Positions 1-8,596 of a stretch of DNA of 64,000 nucleotides are shown in pieces. Where the stretch lies: NCBI GenBank assembly GCA_934100165.1, contig CAKOPN010000001.1:225792-289791 (forward strand), given 5' to 3'. This stretch comes from an uncultured Bacilli bacterium. Its GTDB lineage: Bacteria > Bacillota_I > Bacilli_A > RF39 > UBA660. The first letter of the stretch is position 1, and each line of letters starts with the position of its first letter. The position numbers and the translations under genes were made by a program. The notes beneath the pieces are model-generated. The model ran no database searches. It was not told the origin of the DNA and was given only the letters and a program-made list of their open reading frames with translations.

Positions 1-689
1 GTTTCATATAGTTCTTGACATTTATCTTTATCCATTTCATTTATATTTTTGCAAGGATAATCTATACCCAAAGTTTCATATTTTTCAGATCCGAGTTTAT
101 GATATGGAAGAAACTCAATTTTTTCAATATTATTTATCTTTTTTAAGTACTTTTTGAGTTTAACTAAATAATCCATATTATCCATAATACCTGGAACTAC
201 CACTTGTCTAATCCAAACTTTTTTATTATTTTTGTTTAAAGCTTCAATAAATTTTTCTGACTCCGTAATTTCCTGACCAGTAATTTTTTTGTAGCCTTCT
301 TTTTCAGCATGTTTTATATCAAGTATTACTAAATCAACATATTTAAGAATCTCATCATATCTACCTACTCCAACACCTGCTGTATCAAGTGCCGTATTGA
401 TATCATTTTCTTTAAGTAACTTCAAAGTTTCTATTAGAAAGTCTGGCTGTAGAAGTGGCTCCCCTCCTGAAAAGGTTACACCACCTGTTTTGCCAAAGTA
501 ACTTTTATATCTAATTATTTTTTTAACCAGTTCTTCTGGTTCATAGTTATCATTTAGTCGGTGCCACATTTCTGGATTATGACAGTATATACATCTTAAC
601 TTACAGCCGTTTAAAAATACAACTGTTCTAATACCAGGTCCATCAACTAGACCAAAAGTTTCTATTGAATTTACACTACCTTTAGTCAT
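1..689 (-). CDS. pflA: Pyruvate formate-lyase activating enzyme (3' end off the left edge)
   Basis: This radical SAM enzyme installs the glycyl radical on pyruvate formate-lyase. The reading frame starts at the ATG at 689-687 and is open for 229 codons to the window edge; the family is about 245 residues, so only the last few are missing. The N-terminus has the family pattern SIETFGLVDGPGIRTVVF, followed by the CxxxCxxC cluster motif (GCKLRCIYCHNPEMW). A TFSGGEPLLQP segment matches the SAM-binding region. The gene follows pflB with one base between them, so the two are almost certainly co-transcribed and translationally coupled. Confidence is high. Confidence 0.95.
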   Translation of the reverse strand, partial: MTKGSVNSIETFGLVDGPGIRTVVFLNGCKLRCIYCHNPEMWHRLNDNYEPEELVKKIIRYKSYFGKTGGVTFSGGEPLLQPDFLIETLKLLKENDINTALDTAGVGVGRYDEILKYVDLVILDIKHAEKEGYKKITGQEITESEKFIEALNKNNKKVWIRQVVVPGIMDNMDYLVKLKKYLKKINNIEKIEFLPYHKLGSEKYETLGIDYPCKNINEMDKDKCQELYE

Positions 690-690
690 A

Positions 691-2922
691 TTACATCTTC
701 TCATGGAATGTTCTTGCAATAACTTCTTCTTGTTGTTTTCTAGTTAAACGATTAAATCTAACAGCATATCCTGATACACGAATAGTTAAAAGAGGATATT
801 TTTCAGGATGTTCCATAGCATCTATCAATGTTTCACGGTTTAATACGTTTACATTTAAATGATGTGCATTTTGTACAAAGTAACCATCAAGTAATGATAC
901 TAAATTAGTAACTCTATCTTCCATATTTGTACCAAGTGCACTAGGTACTATAGAGAATGTGTTAGAAATACCATCACGGCAGCAATTTGCATAATCAAGT
1001 TTTGCAACTGAGTTAAGACTTGCAAGAGCGCCACTCTCGTCTCTTCCATGCATTGGATTAGCTCCTGGAGCAAATGGAACACCTTTAGCTCTACCATCTG
1101 GAGTTGCACCAGTTTTAGAACCATATACTACATTTGATGTAATTGTAAGTACTGATAATGTTACTTCTGCATTTCTATATGGTTTATGTTTAGCAAGTTC
1201 ATGATACATTTTATCAAGAATTTCCTTTGCAATGTTATCTACTCTATCATCATCGTTTCCGTATTTTGGGAAATCTCCTTCAATTTTAAAATCGATAGCA
1301 ATTCCGTTTTCATCTCTTACTGGCATAACCTTAGCATATTTAATTGCTGAAAGACTATCAGTTGCAACAGAAAGTCCAGCAACACCATAAGCCATAAGAC
1401 GTCTTACTAAAGTATCATGTAAGGCCATTTGTCCTTTTTCATAAGCATATTTATCATGCATGTAATGTATTATGTTCATAGCATTAGAATATATCTCTGC
1501 TACCTTTTCTATCATTTTGAAATAGCTTGCTTTAACTTTTTCGTAATCTAAAACTTCATCTTTCATTATTTCAAAGCCATCGATAACCTTTTCATTTTTA
1601 ACTTCATCGATGCCACCATTTATAGAATATAAAAGTGTTTTAGCAAGGTTGCAACGTGCTCCAAAGAATTGCATATCTTTACCAACTCTCATAGCAGAAA
1701 CACAACATGCAATTGCATAATCATGTCCGTATAAAGGTCTCATAACATCATCATTTTCATATTGTAATGAATCAGTTTCTATACTCATCTTAGCGCAGTA
1801 TTTTTTGAATGCCTCTGGAAGTTTTGTACTCCAAAGTATAGTCATATTAGGCTCTGGTGATGGGTCAAGATTTTTAAGTGTATGTACTAAACGGTAACTA
1901 GTTTTAGTAACCATTGATTTACCACTTTCATTGATACCACCAATTGAACATGTAACCCAAGTTGGATCTCCTGAGAATAATTCATCATATTCTGGTGTTC
2001 TCAAATGTCTTGCTAAACGAAGTTTGATAACGAACTGATCGATTAACTCTTGTGCTTCTTCTTCTGATAAAATTCCATCTTCTATATCTCTTTTAATATA
2101 TATATCAAAGAAAGCATCTACTCTTCCCAGACTCATTGCAGCACCATTGTTTTCTTTTATGGCAGCAAGGTATCCAAAGTATGTCCATTGTACTGCTTCT
2201 TGAGCATTTTTAGCAGGTTTTGAAATATCAAAGCCATATTTTTCAGCCATTGACTTAATTTCAGCAAGTGCTCTATATTGCATTGAAACTTCTTCACGTA
2301 ATCTTATAAGCTCATCAGTCATAGGGCCTAATAATTTATTTTCCCATTCATCCTTTTTGCATTCCATTAAGTAATCGATACCATAAAGTGCTATTCTTCT
2401 GTAGTCACCTATAATTCTACCTCTACCATAAGCATCAGGAAGTCCTGTCAAAAGTCCAACATGTCTTGCTTTTCTAATATCAGTAGTATAAGCATCAAAT
2501 ACACCTTGATTATGTGTTTTTCTAAATTCATTAAAATACTTGTCAACATCTTTATTTAAACTATAACCATAAGATTCTAGTTCTTGATAAACCATTCTAA
2601 TACCACCATAAGGATTAACTATTCTCTTAAGCGGCGCATCAGTTTGAAGTCCAACTATAACTTCATTTTTCTTATCTATATATCCAGGAGCAAAAGCATC
2701 AATACCAGACATATGATCTACATCAATGTCAAGTACATGTACTTTAAGTTCTTCCTGTAAAAGAGATTCACAAATATTCCAAACCTTTTTTGTCTTTTTA
2801 GAAGTACCAGATAAGAAAGATTCATCACCATCATATGCTTCATAGTTTTTTTGAATAAAGTCACTGACATTTATCTCTTTAGTCCAGTCTCCTTCTTTAA
2901 AGTTTTTCCATTCTTCTCTCAT
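691..2922 (-). CDS. pflB: Formate C-acetyltransferase (pyruvate formate-lyase)
   Basis: Converts pyruvate and CoA to acetyl-CoA and formate under anaerobic conditions, in the cytoplasm. At 743 residues it has the normal family length. The adjacent active-site cysteines are C406 and C407 (ACCVSAM; many family members have CCVSPM). The C-terminal glycyl-radical motif RVSGYAV puts the radical glycine at G718. The start ATG is preceded by a strong GGAGG about seven bases upstream. With pflA directly downstream it forms the standard two-gene operon and marks the organism as a fermenter. The enzyme is oxygen-labile once activated. Confidence 0.98.
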   Translation of the reverse strand: MREEWKNFKEGDWTKEINVSDFIQKNYEAYDGDESFLSGTSKKTKKVWNICESLLQEELKVHVLDIDVDHMSGIDAFAPGYIDKKNEVIVGLQTDAPLKRIVNPYGGIRMVYQELESYGYSLNKDVDKYFNEFRKTHNQGVFDAYTTDIRKARHVGLLTGLPDAYGRGRIIGDYRRIALYGIDYLMECKKDEWENKLLGPMTDELIRLREEVSMQYRALAEIKSMAEKYGFDISKPAKNAQEAVQWTYFGYLAAIKENNGAAMSLGRVDAFFDIYIKRDIEDGILSEEEAQELIDQFVIKLRLARHLRTPEYDELFSGDPTWVTCSIGGINESGKSMVTKTSYRLVHTLKNLDPSPEPNMTILWSTKLPEAFKKYCAKMSIETDSLQYENDDVMRPLYGHDYAIACCVSAMRVGKDMQFFGARCNLAKTLLYSINGGIDEVKNEKVIDGFEIMKDEVLDYEKVKASYFKMIEKVAEIYSNAMNIIHYMHDKYAYEKGQMALHDTLVRRLMAYGVAGLSVATDSLSAIKYAKVMPVRDENGIAIDFKIEGDFPKYGNDDDRVDNIAKEILDKMYHELAKHKPYRNAEVTLSVLTITSNVVYGSKTGATPDGRAKGVPFAPGANPMHGRDESGALASLNSVAKLDYANCCRDGISNTFSIVPSALGTNMEDRVTNLVSLLDGYFVQNAHHLNVNVLNRETLIDAMEHPEKYPLLTIRVSGYAVRFNRLTRKQQEEVIARTFHEKM

Positions 2923-2979
2923 TTTATTACCTCCTCAATCATCTAGCTATGCATTGTCTTTAAATTACGCATAGGTTAC

Positions 2980-2985
2980 ATTATA
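2980..2985 (-). promoter_or_regulatory. Possible -10 element of the pflB promoter
   Basis: A perfect TATAAT lies about 60 bases upstream of the pflB start on the minus strand. No good -35 box is seen 16-18 bases upstream, so this call rests on the -10 hexamer alone. Confidence 0.4.
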
Positions 2986-3055
2986 TCAAATTTTCAATTC
3001 TTAATCTACATTTTTTTATCATATTATTTATCTTGGTCATTTTTTTACATTTTAA

Positions 3056-3078
3056 AACTGATAAACAAGTTATCAGTT
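3056..3078 (-). terminator. AT-rich hairpin at the end of rsmI, possible weak terminator
   Basis: A perfect 9-bp inverted repeat with a 5-base loop overlaps the rsmI stop codon. On the minus strand it is followed by only a short T run (TTTTAAAATG), and the stem is nearly all A/T, so termination would be weak. Confidence 0.35.
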
Positions 3079-3930
3079 AAAAATATTCTTAATATTTAAT
3101 GATGCGTTATAAATATCATTCTTTTTTAAATCTTTATTCTTTTCATTAAGTATTTTAATTGCTGTCTTCATATCACACTTTTCTTTTACGATAATATCAA
3201 TAAGTTCTGCCTCAATAGAATAGTCTTTTTTTTCTACTAGCTCTATTTTTTCTATTTTCTTTTCAAGTATAACTACATATTCGCCCTTTTCTATTTTTTC
3301 ATCATTTTTTATAATATCGTAAACTTCCTCTATATTTCCAAAAAATGATCTTTCATGTATTTTAGTTAAATCTGATGCAATAAATATTTTACTATCTATA
3401 AAATTTTCTTTCAAAAGTTCAACAAGTTTTAAAAGTCTTTTAGGAGACTCATATATAATAAAGGTTGAAAAGCTACTTTTTTTAATTTGTTCAATTTTTT
3501 CTCTGAGTTTTTTGTTATCAACTGGCAAAAATCCTATAAAAGTAAAATTTGATGTATCAAGTCCAGATATTGAAAGTGCTGTAATTATTGCTGAAGGTCC
3601 CGGAATTCCTATTACTTCTATTTTATTTTCTCTTGCTAACTTTACAATCTCATATCCAGGATCAGATATGCAAGGTGTTCCAGCATCAGATACTAAAGCA
3701 ACATCACTGCCATTTAGAATTTTTTCTATAATTGAACCACTTTTACTTCTTTCGTTAAACTTATGATATGCTGTCATTTGTTTTTTTATATTAAAGTGAT
3801 TAAGTATTTTAACAGTCTGTCTTGTATCTTCAGCAGCAATAAGATCTACTTCTTCAAGTATTTTTAAAGCTCTTTCTGAAATATCGCTTAAATTTCCAAT
3901 TGGGGTTGCAACTACATAAAGTTTTCCCAT
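3073..3930 (-). CDS. rsmI: 16S rRNA (cytidine1402-2'-O)-methyltransferase RsmI
   Basis: Methylates the 2'-OH of C1402 in the decoding centre of 16S rRNA using SAM. The 285-residue protein has the family N-terminus (GKLYVVATPIGNLSDIS), the AEDTR motif near residue 33, SDAGTPCISDPG at 81-92 and the GIPGPSA segment at about 108. Length and motif order are typical of the tetrapyrrole-methylase-like fold. The gene ends with TGA, evidence that TGA is a stop in this genome. It precedes a 29-residue membrane-peptide gene and an HD-domain gene on the same strand. Identification is secure. Confidence 0.96.
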   Translation of the reverse strand: MGKLYVVATPIGNLSDISERALKILEEVDLIAAEDTRQTVKILNHFNIKKQMTAYHKFNERSKSGSIIEKILNGSDVALVSDAGTPCISDPGYEIVKLARENKIEVIGIPGPSAIITALSISGLDTSNFTFIGFLPVDNKKLREKIEQIKKSSFSTFIIYESPKRLLKLVELLKENFIDSKIFIASDLTKIHERSFFGNIEEVYDIIKNDEKIEKGEYVVILEKKIEKIELVEKKDYSIEAELIDIIVKEKCDMKTAIKILNEKNKDLKKNDIYNASLNIKNIFN

Positions 3931-3941
3931 ATTATCACATC

Positions 3942-4031
3942 CTATTTTAGCATACTAATAAATAAGTAAAGCGTACTAACAACCATAATTATAATTGCAG
4001 TTATTTTATACCAATCCATTTTCTCGTTCAT
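3942..4031 (-). CDS. 29-residue single-pass membrane peptide, function unknown
   Basis: A very short frame begins with MNEKMDWYK and continues into one hydrophobic stretch (ITAIIIMVVSTLYLFISML) ending in lysine, the layout of a single-span inner-membrane micropeptide. A clear AGGAGAT ribosome binding site sits about six bases before the ATG. It lies between the HD-domain gene and rsmI on the same strand with gaps of 18 and 11 bases, so it is probably co-transcribed with them. I do not recognise a family. The ribosome binding site and the translated composition are the reasons for calling it real. Confidence 0.6.
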   Translation of the reverse strand: MNEKMDWYKITAIIIMVVSTLYLFISMLK

Positions 4032-4049
4032 TTTGTATCTCCTATCATT

Positions 4050-4556
4050 TTAAACTGTTGTTTTTGCTTTTTTACGTATACCTAAGTATTTTGGATATTG
4101 TGTTGGGTGTAAAAGTACATTAGAAGATGTTACTTTATCTGCAAATGTTACTATCCAAGACTCTACATACTTAGGTGGTGTTATATTAAGTGGAAACATG
4201 TGTTTTGTTATTATATCTTTAATTTTTGGTGTTATTAAAGTACCAAATTCTTTCTCAGCATTAACACAAGCTTCTTTAGCATGAACAAATCCATGCATTT
4301 TAAAAAGTTTTGTTTTCTTTTTTTTATTCTGCCATGGTTCACTATAAAAATCATGTAGTAAACCTCCTATAGCAGCACTTCTATAATCAAAGCCGTTTTT
4401 CTTAGCCAATCTATAAGCAAGTATTGATACTTTTAAAGAGTGTTCATAAACACTTTCATCTTCATGGTGTGGATATTCTTTTCTTTTTTGAAATTCTTTG
4501 TTTTCAAGGATATCCTTTACTATCTCATAATACTCGGTAAAATCTTCTTTTATCAT
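4050..4556 (-). CDS. HD-domain metal-dependent phosphohydrolase, substrate unknown
   Basis: A compact 168-residue protein of the HD superfamily, whose members usually cleave phosphate esters of nucleotides using bound divalent metal. The expected ligands appear in order: H39 (YEHSLKV), H68-D69 (LLHDFY) and D140 (TFADKV), with a further His near 88. The rest of the protein has no recognised partner domain, so it is a stand-alone HD hydrolase of unknown substrate. It is the first gene of a minus-strand group with the small membrane peptide and rsmI, just downstream of the tRNA cluster. Confidence 0.8.
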   Translation of the reverse strand: MIKEDFTEYYEIVKDILENKEFQKRKEYPHHEDESVYEHSLKVSILAYRLAKKNGFDYRSAAIGGLLHDFYSEPWQNKKKKTKLFKMHGFVHAKEACVNAEKEFGTLITPKIKDIITKHMFPLNITPPKYVESWIVTFADKVTSSNVLLHPTQYPKYLGIRKKAKTTV

Positions 4557-4640
4557 AATAAAAACTCACCTATTTTCTATTAAGAGTATATCACAGTTTT
4601 TATTACAACATCAATGAAAATCAATATTAAATTCTTGGCA

Positions 4641-4667
4641 AAAGAAAAACCTTGATTACTCAAGGTT
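4641..4667 (-). terminator. Intrinsic terminator of the tRNA cluster
   Basis: An 8-bp stem (AACCTTGA/TCAAGGTT) with a 4-base loop is followed on the minus strand by a T-rich tract. It lies just downstream of tRNA-Pro and closes the tRNA operon. Confidence 0.85.
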
Positions 4668-4677
4668 AAATACAAAA

Positions 4678-4754
4678 TGGTCGGGAAGACAGGATTTGAA
4701 CCTGCAACCCCTTGGTCCCAAACCAAGTGCTCTACCAAATTGAGCCACTTCCCG
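4678..4754 (-). tRNA. tRNA-Pro(TGG)
   Basis: A 77-base cloverleaf with acceptor CGGGAAG/CTTCCCG, discriminator A and an encoded CCA. The anticodon loop reads TTTGGGA, so the anticodon is TGG. It is the last gene of the six-tRNA cluster. Confidence 0.95.
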
Positions 4755-4764
4755 AACAACAAAA

Positions 4765-4841
4765 TGGTGCGCTCGAAGGGATTCGAACCCCTGACCTTTT
4801 GGTTCGTAGCCAAACACTCTATCCAGCTGAGCTACGAGCGC
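4765..4841 (-). tRNA. tRNA-Arg(ACG)
   Basis: A 77-base cloverleaf with acceptor GCGCTCG/CGAGCGC and encoded CCA. The anticodon loop CTACGAA gives ACG, whose first base is normally edited to inosine by TadA in bacteria. Confidence 0.95.
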
Positions 4842-4871
4842 GTTGGATACGTTAATTTTTACTTTATTAAA

Positions 4872-4947
<76 letters not shown>

Positions 4948-4950
4948 ATA

Positions 4951-5026
4951 TGGCGGTTTCGACGGGGATTGAACCCGCGATCTTCTGCGTGACAGGCAGA
5001 CGTGTTAACCACTGCACTACGAAACC
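4951..5026 (-). tRNA. tRNA-Asp(GTC)
   Basis: A 76-base cloverleaf with acceptor GGTTTCG/CGAAACC, discriminator G (the Asp identity base) and encoded CCA. The anticodon is GTC. Confidence 0.95.
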
Positions 5027-5028
5027 AT

Positions 5029-5105
<77 letters not shown>

Positions 5106-5113
5106 ATATATAA

Positions 5114-5206
5114 TGGCGGAGGAAAAGGGATTCGAACCCCTGCGTCGCTTGCGCGGCCTCCCGGTTTTCAAGACCGGTCCCTTCAACCAGACTTGGGTAT
5201 TCCTCC
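5114..5206 (-). tRNA. tRNA-Ser(TGA)
   Basis: A 93-base class II tRNA with a long variable arm and acceptor GGAGGAA; the anticodon is TGA and CCA is encoded. It is the first gene of the cluster. Confidence 0.95.
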
Positions 5207-5250
5207 AACCTCTTATGAAAGATTTTACTTCTTTCAAAAGCAACAAATAG

Positions 5251-5280
5251 ATTATAACATTGAAAATTGTTCAAAGTCAA
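5251..5280 (-). promoter_or_regulatory. Promoter of the six-tRNA cluster
   Basis: On the minus strand TTGACT is followed after 18 bases by a perfect TATAAT with an upstream TG (extended -10). It lies about 45 bases before tRNA-Ser. The 297 bases from 5207 to 5503 hold this promoter, the possible rpmB promoter and no gene. Confidence 0.85.
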
Positions 5281-5436
5281 TACGATTTTAACATTTTTTT
5301 CTTCTATTTATAATATATTATATGTTTATATGAAAAAACACTCAAATTCATTAAATAAACTATACTTAAATATTAAACCATAAAGTGTAATTTAGCAAGA
5401 ATAATATCTATTTTTTCGATATTTAGCTTAATTCAT

Positions 5437-5465
5437 TTGACTTAAAGGTAATTTTATGATAAATT
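5437..5465 (+). promoter_or_regulatory. Possible rpmB promoter
   Basis: TTGACT and TAAATT are separated by 17 bases upstream of the rpmB ribosome binding site on the plus strand. The -10 matches the consensus at only four positions, so this is tentative. Confidence 0.35.
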
Positions 5466-5503
5466 TATATGGCAAGTTAATTTTAAACAAAGGAGGTCTT
5501 ATC

Positions 5504-5704
5504 ATGGCAATAAATATATCAAATAGAAAACCTAATTTAAACAAAAGAATTCGTTCACATGCTTTAAATACAACTAACAGTACTCAAGCATTAAATTTAC
5601 AAGTTGTAAGACTTGAAGATGGTACAAAAGTAAGAATTAGTGCTAAAGAAGCAAGAACATTAAGAAAAGCAGAAAAAGTTAATACTGAAGAAAAAACTGC
5701 ATAA
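5504..5704 (+). CDS. rpmB: 50S ribosomal protein L28
   Basis: A small basic 66-residue protein matching bL28: the core reads KRIRSHALN, then a LNLQVVRLEDGTKVRISAKEAR segment typical of the C-terminal half (quoted here as LNLQVVRLEDG and RISAKEART). The ATG at 5504 is preceded by AAAGGAGG seven bases upstream; an in-frame ATG 48 bases earlier lacks such a site. The N-terminus lacks the paired cysteines seen in some L28 forms, so this is the zinc-free type. It is one of the few plus-strand genes and ends at a strong terminator shared with convergent divIVA. Confidence 0.92.
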   Translation: MAINISNRKPNLNKRIRSHALNTTNSTQALNLQVVRLEDGTKVRISAKEARTLRKAEKVNTEEKTA

Positions 5705-5706
5705 TT

Positions 5707-5737
5707 AAAATATTTGGCATTCCCAAATATTTTTTTT
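5707..5737 (+). terminator. Bidirectional intrinsic terminator between rpmB and divIVA
   Basis: An 11-bp perfect stem with loop CATTC is followed by an eight-base T run on the plus strand; the A-rich left arm gives a shorter T run on the minus strand for divIVA. Confidence 0.88.
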
Positions 5738-5752
5738 ATGACAAAAAAAGAG

Positions 5753-6196
5753 TTATTTCAATTTTAACTCTTCTATTTCGTCTATAACGGCTAGTTGTTG
5801 TTCAACAACTAGTTTTAATTTTCTTTTAAAAATCCTCATGTTTCTCTCTAAAGTGTCAGATCTAATTTCAATTTTTTCTGCTCGTAAAAGTGCATCATTA
5901 ACAATTCTTGAAGCATTTTTTCTAGCATCATCTATTATAGAGTTTCTTTCTTCATAAGCACCTTTTCGTATTTCTGTACTCGCTTCCTCTGCTTTATAAA
6001 GTGCTCGTTTAAGTTCTCCTTCACTTTTCTTATAGTTTACTATCTCACTTTTTAATTTCTCGTTGTCATCATGAAGTTTTTTCATTTTATCAAGCATGCC
6101 TTCAGTTTGGGCAATTACATCATCAACAAATTTATTAACTTCAGAAACACTATATCCTTTATCTTCAACTTTAAATTTATCCAAAGTAATCACCAC
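5753..6196 (-). CDS. divIVA: DivIVA-family cell division protein
   Basis: A curvature-sensing coiled-coil protein that gathers at septa and poles and recruits partners. The 147-residue sequence begins with the DivIVA lipid-binding region (TLDKFKVEDKGYSVSEVNKF) and continues as heptad-rich coiled coil to the C-terminus (about residues 30-145). It lies 17 bases downstream of sepF in the order found beside division genes in other Firmicutes. It could be a DivIVA or a GpsB-like paralogue; the length favours short DivIVA. Confidence 0.92.
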   Translation of the reverse strand: MVITLDKFKVEDKGYSVSEVNKFVDDVIAQTEGMLDKMKKLHDDNEKLKSEIVNYKKSEGELKRALYKAEEASTEIRKGAYEERNSIIDDARKNASRIVNDALLRAEKIEIRSDTLERNMRIFKRKLKLVVEQQLAVIDEIEELKLK

Positions 6197-6213
6197 CTAA
6201 ACAGTTAATAAAA

Positions 6214-6636
6214 CTACCAGTTATATTCATCCTCTTCTACTTCTTCTGTCTTTTTATTACTTTTTGCTGGTTTTGCATTATCATCAGAAATCTTTCCTTC
6301 TACACTAATTGATTTAGGTGTGCAAAGGAATATTCCTCCTCCAAGTTTTTGTAAATCTCCACCAATTGCATATATAGTACCGCTCAAGAAATCTACAATT
6401 CTCTTTGCTTGATCAGGTGTAACTCTTTTTAAGTTAACTACAACTGAAGAGTTGCCTTTCAAGTAATCTGCAATTTGCTGTGACTCAGAATATGCTCTAG
6501 GTTCTAATAAAATCATTGTGTTCTCAGCACTCTTTGGAACATAACTACCGTCACCCATAACTGTACTATCATCAATAGTTTCTTCATCTATATCCTCTTG
6601 GCTACCAAAAATACCCTTAATCTTTTCAAATGCCAT
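6214..6636 (-). CDS. sepF: Cell division protein SepF
   Basis: SepF bundles FtsZ filaments and tethers them to the membrane alongside FtsA. The N-terminal MAFEKIKGIFG is the expected amphipathic membrane helix, followed by an acidic linker and the DUF552 core (residues about 35-120, with SVVVNLKRVTPDQAKRIVDF and DLQKLGGGIFLCTP). I start it at 6636 rather than at an ATG five codons earlier, because TGGAGG sits eight bases before the inner ATG and the outer one has no site. The inner start also gives the canonical N-terminus. Confidence 0.94.
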   Translation of the reverse strand: MAFEKIKGIFGSQEDIDEETIDDSTVMGDGSYVPKSAENTMILLEPRAYSESQQIADYLKGNSSVVVNLKRVTPDQAKRIVDFLSGTIYAIGGDLQKLGGGIFLCTPKSISVEGKISDDNAKPAKSNKKTEEVEEDEYNW

Positions 6637-6727
6637 CTCTCTATCCTCCATTATCTATATACAACATTTTAACATACTTTACAATACTTTTCAAAGTACT
6701 TTATCAAAAACTTAAGCCTGTTTACAT

Positions 6728-8512
6728 TTATAATGCATACCATATTTTTGCAACATCACTATTGCTACTATAAGGTTCAGGATTAGGTCTTTCCATTTTA
6801 AGAGAAACCGGAACCTTAAATGCACTACCAAATGCTATTGCGCATCCTGGCTGTAATGTTTTAAGTATCGCCAAAATCTCATCACTTACATTAGGAACCA
6901 TTTCTTTTATATACTGTAAATCTTTAGGATGTAATGTTCTAAGTATAATAAAGTTAGAACACTGAGAAATACTAGTATCACTAAGTTCACTTGGTCTTTG
7001 AGTAATTAACCCCAAAAGAATACCGTATTTTCTTCCCTCTTTAGTTATTCTATCAAAAATATTATATCCAAGAAGTTCTGCATCTTTATCATTTTGAACA
7101 TATCTATGTGCTTCTTCTATAATTATATGGAAAGGTGTTTTACCTCTAATATCATTGTTTACAGAATAATCAAATAATATTTTAGAAATAATTTTTGTAA
7201 TTGCTTTTGCCATTCTATCATCAACATAGTTAATATTAAAGTCTATAAGTTGAACTTTTTTGCCTTCTTTTGTAGTAAGTAAGTCACTTATATAAGCTCC
7301 CCTATTAACCATTTTGTCATATTTAAAATATTCTTGATAACTACTATTTGCTAAAGAATGTAGTCTAACTGATAAAATATTTGCATAGTCAAAGACTTTA
7401 TCACTCTTAAGTATTCCTTCAGAAATAAGTGCAAAATCAAGTGCATTTTCCAAATCTTTCAAATCATACATTACATCGCCACGAGGAGCATTTAATTCAA
7501 GCCCTTCAACAATAAATGTACTTATAAAATTAACAACAAGTTCCATTTCTTGCATTTTGCCATTATTATCAACATATATACATTGTTTTAAAGTTCTAAC
7601 ATAACCTGGTTGAATTATTTTACTCTCTAAGTTCAAAAGTTCTGTATTAAAAGTAGACAATACCGCTGTTATTTGATCTCTTATTTTTATAGAATCTTTT
7701 CCACTTTTCAAAATATCTAACAGTGCTCTTGCAATGATATCATTTTTTAATCTAATCGCTTCTTCATTTGTACTTACTAACACAGGAACAAGTTTTAATG
7801 CTTTTTCAATTATTGGAAGCTGCATTGAATTAGTAGCACCAAGCAAAATAGCAATATCATCAACATCTAAAAGCCATAAAGGAATTCTAAGTATTTCCGC
7901 ATCACTTTGACGTGTATTTGTAGTATATGTTTTAAAGTTAAGGCTTGGATTAAAGTTATGTAAAAAACTAAATGCATTTTTATATTCGCCATATGCATCA
8001 AAAATAAACATATTGGCATTAACAGGTAAATATTTTGATGTAGTAAAAATGTTTTGAATTATTCTTGCAAAAGTACAACTTTTACCAGATCCAGTATTAC
8101 CAAGTATTGCAAAATGGTTACTAAAAAATGGGTTAACTTCAACATTTATTTTGTAGTTAGCATACACAGAAGATGTACCAAGTGCTATTTGAGTACTATC
8201 TGTTATCTCTTGTTTACCCAAAATAAGTGATAACTCTCCGATTGAAATAATTCGTACAAAAGATGAAAAAGAAGGCTTTACTGTAACACCAGGAACAAAT
8301 CTTTCACCAACAAACTCACCAACAATACCAACTTTTATATATTCTTTATCTACTTTAAGGATTTCTCCTACTAATTTTTTCTTTCTGTCATCGAAAACAA
8401 CATGAATGTTCATCAAGTTACCACAATTTAAAATATTTGAATCAATACTAATTGTAACTATGTTGCCTTCAACATCAATTATTTTTCCCAAACTATTATT
8501 CATACTTGCCAC
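6728..8512 (-). CDS. HerA-type DNA translocase/helicase ATPase (HAS-barrel + DUF87)
   Basis: A 594-residue P-loop ATPase of the HerA/FtsK superfamily. The N-terminal 100 residues look like a HAS beta-barrel (GKIIDVEGNIVTISID), then Walker A at about 142 (GNTGSGKSCTF) and Walker B at about 462 (FHIIIEEAHRYV), with the HerA-type GRKYGILLGLITQRPSELSD sensor region. HerA rings usually act with the nuclease NurA in end resection; no NurA is encoded nearby. The gene has its own extended -10 promoter and stands immediately upstream of sepF-divIVA. Whether it works in repair, defence or segregation cannot be told from sequence. Confidence 0.85.
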   Translation of the reverse strand: MASMNNSLGKIIDVEGNIVTISIDSNILNCGNLMNIHVVFDDRKKKLVGEILKVDKEYIKVGIVGEFVGERFVPGVTVKPSFSSFVRIISIGELSLILGKQEITDSTQIALGTSSVYANYKINVEVNPFFSNHFAILGNTGSGKSCTFARIIQNIFTTSKYLPVNANMFIFDAYGEYKNAFSFLHNFNPSLNFKTYTTNTRQSDAEILRIPLWLLDVDDIAILLGATNSMQLPIIEKALKLVPVLVSTNEEAIRLKNDIIARALLDILKSGKDSIKIRDQITAVLSTFNTELLNLESKIIQPGYVRTLKQCIYVDNNGKMQEMELVVNFISTFIVEGLELNAPRGDVMYDLKDLENALDFALISEGILKSDKVFDYANILSVRLHSLANSSYQEYFKYDKMVNRGAYISDLLTTKEGKKVQLIDFNINYVDDRMAKAITKIISKILFDYSVNNDIRGKTPFHIIIEEAHRYVQNDKDAELLGYNIFDRITKEGRKYGILLGLITQRPSELSDTSISQCSNFIILRTLHPKDLQYIKEMVPNVSDEILAILKTLQPGCAIAFGSAFKVPVSLKMERPNPEPYSSNSDVAKIWYAL

Positions 8513-8526
8513 CCTATTCTAAAAAG

Positions 8527-8535
8527 ATTATAGCA
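8527..8535 (-). promoter_or_regulatory. Extended -10 promoter of the herA-like gene
   Basis: TGCTATAAT stands 15 bases upstream of the start codon on the minus strand; no convincing -35 box is present. Confidence 0.55.
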
Positions 8536-8565
8536 CAGAACAAAAAGATTAAAAAGTATTTTTGT

Positions 8566-8594
8566 AAAAAAAAGAAAGTATCAAAAGTACTTTC
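8566..8594 (-). terminator. Terminator after the M16 peptidase pair
   Basis: A 7-bp stem (GAAAGTA/TACTTTC) with a 7-base loop is followed by eight Ts on the minus strand, just past the stop codon of the second M16 gene. Confidence 0.8.
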
Positions 8595-8596
8595 AA

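Noticed and set aside
2923..3072. Riboswitch or other structured leader upstream of pflB
   Set aside because: Only a -10 element and a simple AT-rich hairpin are present; no conserved riboswitch core is visible.
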